A stretch of 8,272 bases of DNA from Caldilineae bacterium (GCA_011192085.1 DUEQ01000029.1:1-8272); one strand, 5' to 3'; shown: positions 1 through 6,504, numbered from the stretch's first letter. Program-made: numbers and translations. The notes: generated by a model from the letters alone, not told the origin.

Positions 1-47
1 AAAATACGACAGACATCGATACACTCACTTCACGGAGGACAAAGGTC

Positions 48-761
48 ATGTTCTATGGTTCTTTTTCACTCTGGCTGTTGCTAGCCCTGCCCGGCCTGCT
101 CCTGGGTCTTTGGGCGCAGATGAAAGTCAAGCGAGCCTTTGGCAAATACAGCAAGGTGCGCAATACTCGCGGGCTGACCGGCGCGCAGGTGGCCCGACTC
201 ATACTGGATCATTACGGATTGCGGCATGTGAGCATCGAGGAAACCCAGGGCATGCTCACCGATCACTATGATCCGCGAGCCAAGGTGCTGCGGCTCTCCC
301 CCGCCGTAGGCCGCGCGCCCACTATCGCCGCGGTGGGCGTGGCCGCGCATGAGGCCGGTCACGCTCTGCAAGACGCGGACGGCTACGCGCCTCTGAAACT
401 GCGCAGCGCCATCGTGCCCGCAGTCCAGTTCGGCTCCTGGCTCGGCCCGTTGATCATCATGGCCGGCTTCTTTTTGATGGCTCTGACCGGAGCCGCCGAC
501 CTGGGATACACGGTGGCCTGGTTCGGCCTGATCCTCTTCGCTCTCACCGCGGTCTTCGCCATCATCACCCTGCCGGTGGAGTTCAACGCCAGCGCTCGGG
601 CCAAGAAGGAGCTGGTCGCCCTGGGCATCCTTTCCTCCCAGGAGATGAAAGGCGTCAACGAGACCTTGAATGCGGCGGCGCTCACCTACGTGGCCGCGGC
701 CATCGCCGCCATCGGCCAGGTGCTCTATTACGTCTTCCTGCTCTCCGGACGGCGGCGTTGA
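48..761 (+). CDS. YugP-type membrane zinc metalloprotease
   Basis: A 237-residue membrane protein of the YugP-like zinc metallopeptidase family (Zn_peptidase_2). Members are membrane-embedded proteases of poorly known substrate. Visible here are an N-terminal membrane segment (about residues 6-24), a soluble part, the zinc motif H101-E-A-G-H105 with Glu102 as catalytic base, then hydrophobic segments at about 122-148, 153-176 and 212-232. The PVEFNAS stretch after the third segment carries Glu178, the likely third zinc ligand. I recall this site as usually EFDAS, so Asn180 may be a variation. Length is normal for the family. The ATG at 48 is preceded by GGAGG at 34-38, nine bases upstream. 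No promoter is visible in the 47 bases before it, so it may be transcribed from outside the window. The C-terminus is a short basic tail. Family assignment is firm; the biological role is unknown. Confidence 0.92.
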   Translation: MFYGSFSLWLLLALPGLLLGLWAQMKVKRAFGKYSKVRNTRGLTGAQVARLILDHYGLRHVSIEETQGMLTDHYDPRAKVLRLSPAVGRAPTIAAVGVAAHEAGHALQDADGYAPLKLRSAIVPAVQFGSWLGPLIIMAGFFLMALTGAADLGYTVAWFGLILFALTAVFAIITLPVEFNASARAKKELVALGILSSQEMKGVNETLNAAALTYVAAAIAAIGQVLYYVFLLSGRRR

Positions 762-801
762 CCTCGGCGCGTTGGACGATAAATGATCGCTGGCCGCCGC
801 A

Positions 802-895
802 GCTCAACGCCTGCCGCATGGCGGACCCCGCTGCAAACGCCTCTAGCCCGATTCATGTTCACGCGGCGTTCAAGCGCTCAACCCGCCGCATGGCG
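802..895. repeat. Imperfect direct repeat in convergent intergenic gap
   Basis: The 252-base gap 762-1013 separates the stop codons of two convergent genes. It contains two copies of a roughly 20-base unit, at 802-823 and 876-895. Both read GCTCAAC, then a short variable spacer (four bases in the first copy, two in the second), then GCCGCATGGCG. A perfect 10-base palindrome, CCATGCATGG, lies at 965-974. I see no convincing gene in the gap: the small open frames in it have no ribosome site and no recognisable sequence. The repeat may be a relic of a duplicated element or a structured 3' end. Confidence 0.45.
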
Positions 896-980
896 AATCT
901 GGCTGGAGGCGGGCGCACAAAACTTTGATCTCCGGATCGTCGTCCATCGTCTATGGTCAAGCGTCCATGCATGGGCATCT

Positions 981-996
981 GCGGGCCGCCGCCCGC
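981..996. terminator. Small GC hairpin between convergent genes
   Basis: GCGGGC-CGCC-GCCCGC forms a perfect six-pair stem with a four-base loop. It lies 17 bases past the stop of the minus-strand ATPase-like gene and about 220 bases past the stop of the plus-strand protease gene. No T-run follows on either strand, so it lacks the second half of an intrinsic terminator. It may only limit 3' degradation or be chance in GC-rich DNA. Confidence 0.25.
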
Positions 997-1013
997 GTCG
1001 CTCGGTTCGGAAA

Positions 1014-3764
1014 TCATCGTGAAGTTGCCAGCAAATAGGCGCCAAAAACCACGCTCCAGGCCAGGGACGCGCCGCCCACCAGCATGTAGTCCGCCATCGA
1101 TCTCAACGGCGTCACGTAGAGGTATTTCTGGGCCAGCGGGATGAACGTCAGCAGGAGGAACGTCGCACCCGAGGCCAGGGCAACCATCGTGGGGAGGAAG
1201 TATTGCAGTTTGATGGGGATGAGGCGTTTCTGCAATACGAGAGGGGGGCGCAGCAGGACGGCCAGCAGCAGGCCCATGACGATAAGCGCGTGCACCAGCG
1301 CGATCTGGGCGTAGGCTTTGTCGCCGTACAGGCGCAGGAATTGGGCGAAAAGCTGGAATCCCACGAGGGCGATGGTGACGCTGGCGGGGATGGCGAAGGT
1401 GAACAGGGAGGCGCTGACGTTCTTCGCCTGCAACCGTCCCGGCTGCGCGGTCAGGGTGAGCGCGAGCGCGGGCACAGAGATGGCAAAGGCCGCGATGAGC
1501 CCGCCCTGCGCCCCTCGATAGGGAAAACTCTGCAAGAAAATGAGCAGCGCGGCCACCAGGATCAGCAGATAAAACGCCTGGGTGAGGTAGAGTTTGAGCA
1601 CATCGAGCAGCCCGTTGACGATGCGTTGCCCCTTGTCGATCATGGTCGTAATCACCTCGGGCGATGTGTCCAGCAGCACGATATCCGCGATGTTCAGCGC
1701 GCCTGAGGCGGCGCTGATCACGGTAATCCCCAGATCGGAAGCCATCATGGCGTCCAGCTCTTCCGCGCCCTTGCCCAGCACGCCCACCAGATGGCCCTGG
1801 GCCCGCAGCGCCTTCACCGCCCTCACGATGAGATCGGTCTCCGCATCGCCGATGAGGTGATGGCGGATGACAGCCTCGGCCAGCGCCTCATCCGACGCCC
1901 CCTTCAGCTCCCTGGCCGAAACGCCTGGGAACGTCGCCGCCAGCGCCTCCTTCGTCCCGGCCCGTTGCAGGGCCTCGCGGATCCCCTCCACCGGGCCTGG
2001 GTCGAAGACTTTGGATGCGACTCCGTCGGCCGCGAAAGCCGCCAGAGCGGACGCCGCCGCGGGATCGGGCCGTTCCTGATAATCCAGGAGGCAGAGGGGC
2101 GTGAGATGCTGGGGGAGTTGCGGATGACCGCGCTCGTCATGCAGGGGTTGGGGCTCGGGACTCCAGGCGAACAGGAGGGTGTGACCCGTGGCGTCCCCCT
2201 CTTCCTCGATCGTCGAACGATCGGGTTCTGACTGGGCGCGACGTCGCGCAAGTGCGCCCATCCGCTGACGCAGCCCCTTAAAACCCCCGATTTTCCCCTG
2301 CTCGCGCGGCGCAATCTCGGGCGCATCCGGCCCCGCACGATGGAACCATCGCCCCAGCCTGTCCGCGGCCTGGGCCCAGACGCCGGCCGTCTGGCGCGAC
2401 TTCGCCCTTTCTTCCCCTACGAGGTAAGGGGCGAGCAGGCCTGGTTCACCCATGACGAAGACGCCCTTGACCGTCTCCCCCTCGATGCGGACGCCGCTCC
2501 ATCCATAGTGGGAGTAGAAAGGCATCTCTTCCAGGGGAGGCAGTTTCGGCCCCTTGAATGCGCTTTGCATCGTACGCGTGAACTGGTTTTGATGGGAGAG
2601 GCTACGGGCGAAGGCGCCCAGCATCTTACGCAGCGTCATATCATCGATGGCGTCCTCTCCACTTTTCGTCCCCTGGGCCAGGGGGTGGATTCGCATCCAT
2701 TGCGCCGTGAGAAACCCTGATTTGTTGAGAAAGAGGATGTCGATCTGGGCCAGAGTCTCGATGGCGCGGGCCTGGTGGACCAGAACGCGCAGCTTCGCCA
2801 AGTCCACGGTGGCGGCCGCGTAGGTCAGTGAGATCATGAAATACAGCCCCGCGGGCGCGATGCTGAAGATGACTCCGATGGCGTCGATGAACCGATCCAC
2901 CTCCGCCTGGGGCAGGGGCGCATCCAGATGGAAGAATTTCAGCAACAAAAAGATGGCGATGGCCAGGACAAACGCCAACAGCCATTTCAGCAGACCATCG
3001 ATGAGGCGCTCGATGGGGGTCATGCTTTCGGCCGCGGGATGCATGTGTTGCAAACGTCTGGCGATCAAGCGGTCATCGCCAACCCGCGTCACCTGCATCA
3101 CCCCGCGGCCGCGCAGGCACAGGCTTCCGGCCAATAGCTCGTCCCCGGGCTGCTTTCTCCGCTTTTGATTTCGTCCCACCGCCAGCGTTTCCTCCATCAT
3201 CACATCCTGTCCCAGGATCATGTCGCCATCCACGACGATTTGATCCCCAGGCCCGAACTCCACCACATCGCCCGGGACGATGGCGTCGGGCTCGACGCTG
3301 CGCACCTGTCCCTCCCGAATGACCACCGCGGTGGGTTGGGCCGCTTTCAGCGCGTTTCGCATGCGCATGCGTGCAAATTCTTCCTGAAAGACGTTGACGC
3401 CCACGGTGAAGAGCAAGACGCCGAAGGAGACCAGGGCGTCGAGCTCTTTGTTCAGCATGATCTGCACGCCAATGATAGCGACGAGGCCCGTGTTGAACAC
3501 GGTCATCGTATTCTTTCGGATCATCTCCCAGCGGGTCTGTTCCGCGTGCAGATGAATGGCGTTGCTCTGTCCTTCCACATGGCGGGCTTCGACCTCGGCC
3601 TGGGTCAGGCCCTGGATGGCCAAGGCCTCGGGAGCGGCCGCGGGCGCTTGCGCCCTCTTTCGCAGCCACCCTAGGCCCGCCAACGCGGCCAGCAGGCTGG
3701 CGATGAGGGCCAGCCCCCACGCCAGACGCGTCGATCGGGGGGAAGGATGGGCGTTTGCTGTCAT
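1014..3764 (-). CDS. P-type ATPase homologue with all catalytic motifs lost (CtpE-like pseudoenzyme)
   Basis: A 916-residue protein with the full P-type ATPase architecture. Order: an extra N-terminal membrane segment (about 13-34) and Ala/Pro linker; a GLTQAEVEAR start typical of CtpE-like pumps (52-61); M1-M2 (about 86-126); actuator domain (about 130-240, PGDVVEFGPGD well kept); M3-M4 (259-279, 294-319); P and N domains (about 340-715); six C-terminal membrane segments (about 719-912). Active members form an aspartyl-phosphate and move cations. Here the DKTGTLT Asp is Asn347 (NKSGFLT), TGES reads VGRN (196-199), PEGL reads PAGL (304-307), GDGxND reads GKGAEE (664-669) and the N-domain KGAPE Lys is Met438. 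The reading frame is intact across 917 codons, so this is a maintained pseudoenzyme rather than a decaying gene. A basic, low-complexity insert of about 75 residues sits in the N domain (451-525). No ribosome site is evident before the ATG at 3764. Fold is certain; CtpE-likeness is from memory; function is unknown. Confidence 0.88.
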   Translation of the reverse strand: MTANAHPSPRSTRLAWGLALIASLLAALAGLGWLRKRAQAPAAAPEALAIQGLTQAEVEARHVEGQSNAIHLHAEQTRWEMIRKNTMTVFNTGLVAIIGVQIMLNKELDALVSFGVLLFTVGVNVFQEEFARMRMRNALKAAQPTAVVIREGQVRSVEPDAIVPGDVVEFGPGDQIVVDGDMILGQDVMMEETLAVGRNQKRRKQPGDELLAGSLCLRGRGVMQVTRVGDDRLIARRLQHMHPAAESMTPIERLIDGLLKWLLAFVLAIAIFLLLKFFHLDAPLPQAEVDRFIDAIGVIFSIAPAGLYFMISLTYAAATVDLAKLRVLVHQARAIETLAQIDILFLNKSGFLTAQWMRIHPLAQGTKSGEDAIDDMTLRKMLGAFARSLSHQNQFTRTMQSAFKGPKLPPLEEMPFYSHYGWSGVRIEGETVKGVFVMGEPGLLAPYLVGEERAKSRQTAGVWAQAADRLGRWFHRAGPDAPEIAPREQGKIGGFKGLRQRMGALARRRAQSEPDRSTIEEEGDATGHTLLFAWSPEPQPLHDERGHPQLPQHLTPLCLLDYQERPDPAAASALAAFAADGVASKVFDPGPVEGIREALQRAGTKEALAATFPGVSARELKGASDEALAEAVIRHHLIGDAETDLIVRAVKALRAQGHLVGVLGKGAEELDAMMASDLGITVISAASGALNIADIVLLDTSPEVITTMIDKGQRIVNGLLDVLKLYLTQAFYLLILVAALLIFLQSFPYRGAQGGLIAAFAISVPALALTLTAQPGRLQAKNVSASLFTFAIPASVTIALVGFQLFAQFLRLYGDKAYAQIALVHALIVMGLLLAVLLRPPLVLQKRLIPIKLQYFLPTMVALASGATFLLLTFIPLAQKYLYVTPLRSMADYMLVGGASLAWSVVFGAYLLATSR

Positions 3765-3897
3765 GATTCGAGATGCATGCGCCTGATGGATGGGCGTTGC
3801 TGGTTGCCTTATGGTTACACATCAACGCGGGAAAGGTCAATAATCGGTATGAGGAGCCGCAAAGCTTCGGGCCGAACATAGCTCATCGCGGGAACGG

Positions 3898-3926
3898 TTG
3901 TCAAATGGTGGAAAAGTGGCTATACT
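3898..3926 (+). promoter_or_regulatory. Sigma-70-type promoter of the Sec-peroxiredoxin gene
   Basis: TTGTCA (3898-3903) and TATACT (3921-3926) each match the consensus at five of six positions and are separated by the ideal 17 bases. Transcription should start near 3933, giving a 5' leader of about 40 bases to the ATG at 3972 or about 144 bases to the ATG at 4077. It points away from the minus-strand ATPase-like gene, so the 3765-3971 gap is a divergent control region. No clear repressor or OxyR/PerR-type operator could be recognised around it. Confidence 0.72.
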
Positions 3927-3971
3927 TGGAGTTGGAAGATGTCATCTCCACGCATCCAGGGAGGCAGTGCA

Positions 3972-4076
3972 ATGACCGACATGGAATCGGGTTGTGTGGA
4001 ACCAGCGGCCGGACCCCTTGTTCCCAAGCCCACATCTGACCAACCGCCACCATCTACCTCAACACAGGAGGTGCAT
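3972..4076 (+). other. In-frame upstream start: N-terminal extension or translated leader of the peroxiredoxin
   Basis: The ATG at 3972 follows GGAGG (3960-3964) by seven bases, a strong ribosome site. It is in frame, without a stop, with the ATG at 4077, which has its own strong site AGGAGGTG (4066-4073). Starting here adds 35 residues rich in Pro, Ser and Thr and containing one Cys at position 8. This stretch matches nothing I recognise in peroxiredoxins, whose conserved domain begins just after the downstream start. It could be a real extension, an alternative isoform, or a leader. The ATG at 3939 is too close to the predicted transcription start and has no usable ribosome site. Confidence 0.5.
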
Positions 4077-4670
4077 ATGCTTGCTCGCGTAGGAAAGGAA
4101 GCCCCTGATTTCGAAGCCTCGGCGTTTGTGCCGGGCGTAGGTTTCAAGAACGTCAAACTCTCCGATTACAAAGGCCAGTGGATCGTCCTCTGCTTCTATC
4201 CGGGCGATTTCACCTTTGTCTGACCGACCGAACTCGCAGCGGTCGCTGCCAAATATGATGAACTGAAATCGCTGGGCGTGGAAGTGCTGGCCATGAGCAC
4301 CGACAGCCGTTTCGTCCATAAAATCTGGCAAGAACAAGAGCTTTCCAAAATGATCGACGGAGGCGTGCCCTTTCCCATGTTGTCCGATGCGGGCGGTCGG
4401 GTTGGCGCGCTTTATGGCGTTTACGACGAAGCCGCTGGCGTGGACATCCGTGGGCGGTTTATCATCGATCCCGATTTCGTGATTCGCGCCGTGGAGATTC
4501 TGACGCCCGAGGTGGGCCGCAATCCCAACGAACTGGTCCGTCAAGTCAAAGCCTTCCAGCATGTGATGAAGACCGGCGAAGTCACCCCCTCCGGCTGGGA
4601 GCCCGGCGGCGTCACCCTCAAGCCTGGGCCCGATCTGGTGGGACGCGTTTGGGAAGTCTGGAAGCCCTGA
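4077..4670 (+). CDS. Selenocysteine-containing AhpC/Prx1-type peroxiredoxin (in-frame TGA at 4221)
   Basis: A cytosolic thiol/selenol peroxidase that reduces hydrogen and organic peroxides. Reading through TGA at 4221-4223 gives 197 residues, the usual length, with the peroxiredoxin fold continuous on both sides. The peroxidatic motif PxxxTxxC reads P42-GDF-T46-FV-U49-PTE, so the TGA replaces exactly the catalytic Cys. Active-site arginines fit Arg125 (before the FIIDP strand) and Arg148 (GRNPNELVR). The C-terminal VCP with the resolving Cys is VTP here (Thr170), so this looks like a one-Sec enzyme; Cys39 is the only cysteine. The start at 4077 is chosen because AGGAGGTG precedes it and the conserved domain starts there; a start at 3972 would put Sec at 84. 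The gene has its own promoter and terminator. Automated annotation would split it near 4223 or call it a pseudogene. Sec-peroxiredoxins are known in other bacteria, such as PrxU of Eubacterium acidaminophilum. Confidence 0.9.
4221..4250 (+). promoter_or_regulatory. Bacterial SECIS element (Sec TGA plus GGUC-loop hairpin)
   Basis: Directly after the in-frame TGA (context TGAC), GCAGC (4236-4240) pairs perfectly with GCTGC (4245-4249) around the loop GGTC (4241-4244). The loop begins 17 bases after the TGA. In the known E. coli fdhF SECIS, the SelB-bound apical loop also contains GGUC at almost the same distance, and bacterial SECIS hairpins generally keep a G at the start of the loop. A second possible fold pairs GACCG (4226-4230) with CGGTC (4240-4244), but it would bury the loop bases. 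The hairpin lies inside the coding sequence, as expected for bacteria. It requires SelA, SelB, SelC and SelD encoded elsewhere. Confidence 0.8.
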
Positions 4671-4701
4671 CTCGAACCATCCCCGGAGATGGCATCGCGT
4701 G

Positions 4702-4737
4702 GGCAGGCGGCGCATTTCGACGCGTCGCCTGCCTTTT
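4702..4737 (+). terminator. Intrinsic terminator after the peroxiredoxin gene
   Basis: A 12-pair stem runs from GGCAGGCG (4702-4709) through GCGC to its complement ending in CGCCTGCC (4726-4733), with one G-U pair and an eight-base loop, followed by TTTT (4734-4737). It begins 31 bases past the stop codon and should isolate the peroxiredoxin transcript from the AarF-family gene. Confidence 0.85.
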
Positions 4738-4778
4738 GACGTGTCGGAAGCATTCTGGTTTTATCGGGATCATGCCCT

Positions 4779-4784
4779 TATAAT
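4779..4784 (+). promoter_or_regulatory. TATAAT -10 box positioned for leaderless transcription of the AarF-family gene
   Basis: A perfect TATAAT ends six bases before the ATG at 4791. With the usual -12 to -7 placement of the -10 box, +1 falls on the A of that ATG. No Shine-Dalgarno sequence is present between them, which agrees with a leaderless mRNA. The -35 region at the 17-base spacing (TGGTTT, 4756-4761) is poor. The terminator ending at 4737 supports a fresh promoter here. Confidence 0.65.
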
Positions 4785-4790
4785 GTAGCC

Positions 4791-6449
4791 ATGTTCAACT
4801 ACGTCCGTCGCGCGCAGAACCTTCCTCGTTATCGGCGCATCATCACCGTATTCGTCCAACATGGCTTTGGTTCTCTGTTGGAACAGTGGGGCGTGGATCG
4901 CTATCTGATCACACCCGTCCGGATCAAACGCCGTCGCGAGGATCTGGAGCGACTGACGCCGGCGGAGCATTTTCGAGTGGCGCTGGAGGAGCTGGGCCCC
5001 ACGTTCATCAAAATCGGTCAGATCCTCAGCACCCGGCCCGATCTGCTCCCGCCCGAATATATCGAAGAGCTCAGCAAATTGCAGGACGCAGCGCCCCCCA
5101 TCCCCTGGGAGGAGGTGGAGGCGCAGTTGACCGCGGCGTGGGGACGGCCCCCGGAGGAGCTTTTCGAAAGCATCGACAAGACGCCCCTGGCCGCGGCCTC
5201 CCTGGCCCAGGTGCACGCTGCGGTGTTGCCCGATGGCCAGGAAGTCATCATCAAGGTCCAGCGCCCCGACATCTGGCCTACCATCCAATCCGATCTGAGC
5301 ATCCTCGAAGACCTGGCCGCGGTGACCCAGCGCACCTCGCTGGGCGAGATCTACGATCCCGTCGATATCGTCCAGGAGTTCGCTTTCACCCTGCAAAGCG
5401 AGTTGAATTACCTGCAAGAGGCCCGCAACGCGGACCGTTTTCGTGAGAACTTCAAGGATGAACCCGCCATCTACATCCCCAAAGTCCATTGGGAGCTCAC
5501 TACCCGGCGGGTGCTGGTGCTGGAGCGGATTTACGGCGTCAAGATCAACGACATCGCCACCATGGAGCGGGTGGGCATCGATCCCAAACAGGTGGCCTTG
5601 AATTCCGCCCGACTTATCGTGAAAGAGGTGTTGGAGGATGGATTCTTTCACGCCGATCCTCATCCCGGCAATTTCTTTGTAATGCCTGGCGCGGTCATCG
5701 GCGCGGTGGATTTCGGCATGGTGGGGCATCTCTCCCGCGAGGATCGGATCAACCTGGTCAAGCTCTACATCGCCTCGGTGCGGATGGATGCAGAGCGCAT
5801 CGTGGACCAGTTGATTCACATGGGCGCGGCCACCGCCTACGTGAACCGCGCCGACCTGAAACGCAGCATCTCCCGCCTGCTCCATAAGTACCGCGGCCTG
5901 CCCCTGAAGGAGATCCGGGCGCAGGAGGTGGTCAATGATATCATGCCCGTCGCCTATCGCTTCCATCTGCGTCTGCCATCCGATTTGTGGCTGCTGGGCA
6001 AGACCTTGGGCATGATGGAGGGCGTTGGGTTGCAGCTTGATCCCGATTTCGACATGTTCGCGGTGTCGCAGCCTTTCGCCGACAGGCTGATGCGAGAGCT
6101 TTGGATGCCTTCGACCTGGGGCCCGGAACTCTATGGCAGCCTCCAGGCCTGGGGCGACTTCATCCAGGTGATGCCGCGGGCGGGCTCGAAATTGCTCCAT
6201 GGCCTGGAATCGGGCAAGGTGCCCCTGGACATGACCTTTGATGTGCAGAAGCCCGTGATGGAACGTTTCGATCGGGCGCTGACTCGGCTGGCGCTGAGCG
6301 TGATCCTGGGCTCATTCATTCTGGCCCAGGCCTGGCTTATTTCCAGCGCGCCCGCCAGCCCCATCGTCATGGGATTAGTTGCTATGGGATTCCTCACGGC
6401 CATGGGTCTGGGCCTGTGGTTCATCATCTCCGTGCTGCGACAGGTGTAG
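4791..6449 (+). CDS. AarF/UbiB/ABC1-family atypical protein kinase-like protein
   Basis: A 552-residue UbiB-family protein. The family has an atypical kinase fold with ATPase activity and supports quinone and other isoprenoid lipid metabolism at membranes; the exact substrate here is unknown. Visible motifs in order: the family-specific KxGQ signature K74-I-G-Q77 followed by LSTRPDLLPPEY; the Ala-rich nucleotide loop A134-A-A-S-L; Lys155 in IIKVQRP; the ELNYLQEA helix (E204, E210); the catalytic segment H287-A-D289-PHPGN294; and the DFG motif at 307-309. Two hydrophobic segments close the protein (about 498-519 and 525-548), which anchor many members to the membrane. All key residues are present, so it should be active. 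The ATG at 4791 lacks a ribosome site and is probably used leaderless. A peptidase gene follows after 55 bases with no terminator between, suggesting co-transcription. A Chloroflexota host would most likely use menaquinone, an inference only. Confidence 0.95.
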   Translation: MFNYVRRAQNLPRYRRIITVFVQHGFGSLLEQWGVDRYLITPVRIKRRREDLERLTPAEHFRVALEELGPTFIKIGQILSTRPDLLPPEYIEELSKLQDAAPPIPWEEVEAQLTAAWGRPPEELFESIDKTPLAAASLAQVHAAVLPDGQEVIIKVQRPDIWPTIQSDLSILEDLAAVTQRTSLGEIYDPVDIVQEFAFTLQSELNYLQEARNADRFRENFKDEPAIYIPKVHWELTTRRVLVLERIYGVKINDIATMERVGIDPKQVALNSARLIVKEVLEDGFFHADPHPGNFFVMPGAVIGAVDFGMVGHLSREDRINLVKLYIASVRMDAERIVDQLIHMGAATAYVNRADLKRSISRLLHKYRGLPLKEIRAQEVVNDIMPVAYRFHLRLPSDLWLLGKTLGMMEGVGLQLDPDFDMFAVSQPFADRLMRELWMPSTWGPELYGSLQAWGDFIQVMPRAGSKLLHGLESGKVPLDMTFDVQKPVMERFDRALTRLALSVILGSFILAQAWLISSAPASPIVMGLVAMGFLTAMGLGLWFIISVLRQV

Positions 6450-6504
6450 TCGGTAGCAGACTCACCTCATGCCAGCCCCCTCCTGCTCTCCCCCTAAACC
6501 AATC

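Noticed and set aside
783..1144. Small plus-strand open frames in and past the convergent gap
   Set aside because: They have no ribosome site and no recognisable sequence, and the second runs into the antisense of the ATPase-like gene.
1446..1505. Loss of the M6 Asn/Asp cation ligands (AFAISVPALAL) as proof of no transport
   Set aside because: From memory, active CtpE-like pumps also lack the classical Asn/Asp pair in this segment, so it does not separate pseudoenzyme from active members. The catalytic motifs are the real evidence.
1203..2720. Several plus-strand open frames inside the ATPase-like gene
   Set aside because: All lie antisense to the 916-residue protein, which has clear fold features. 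Their translations look like composition artefacts.
3799..3840. Minus-strand promoter for the ATPase-like gene (TTGACC as -35)
   Set aside because: At 17 bases the -10 candidate is TAACCA, a poor match, and the better CATAAG is too far away. Not strong enough to annotate.
3939..3941. ATG at 3939 as the peroxiredoxin start
   Set aside because: It lies only about six bases after the predicted transcription start and has no properly spaced ribosome site, unlike 3972 and 4077.
4221..4223. TGA as a nonsense mutation, sequencing error or Trp codon
   Set aside because: It sits exactly on the catalytic Cys codon, the rest of the gene is undamaged, a SECIS-like hairpin follows, and other genes in the window end in TGA, so TGA is not read as Trp.
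4736..4741. TTGACG as the -35 of the AarF-family promoter
   Set aside because: It is 37 bases from TATAAT, far beyond a workable spacer, and it overlaps the terminator T-run.
4770..6200. Long minus-strand open frame (476 codons) opposite the AarF-family gene
   Set aside because: It is antisense to a gene with full family motifs. Its translation is His/Gln/Gly/Leu-rich and unrecognisable, typical of mirror frames in GC-rich DNA.
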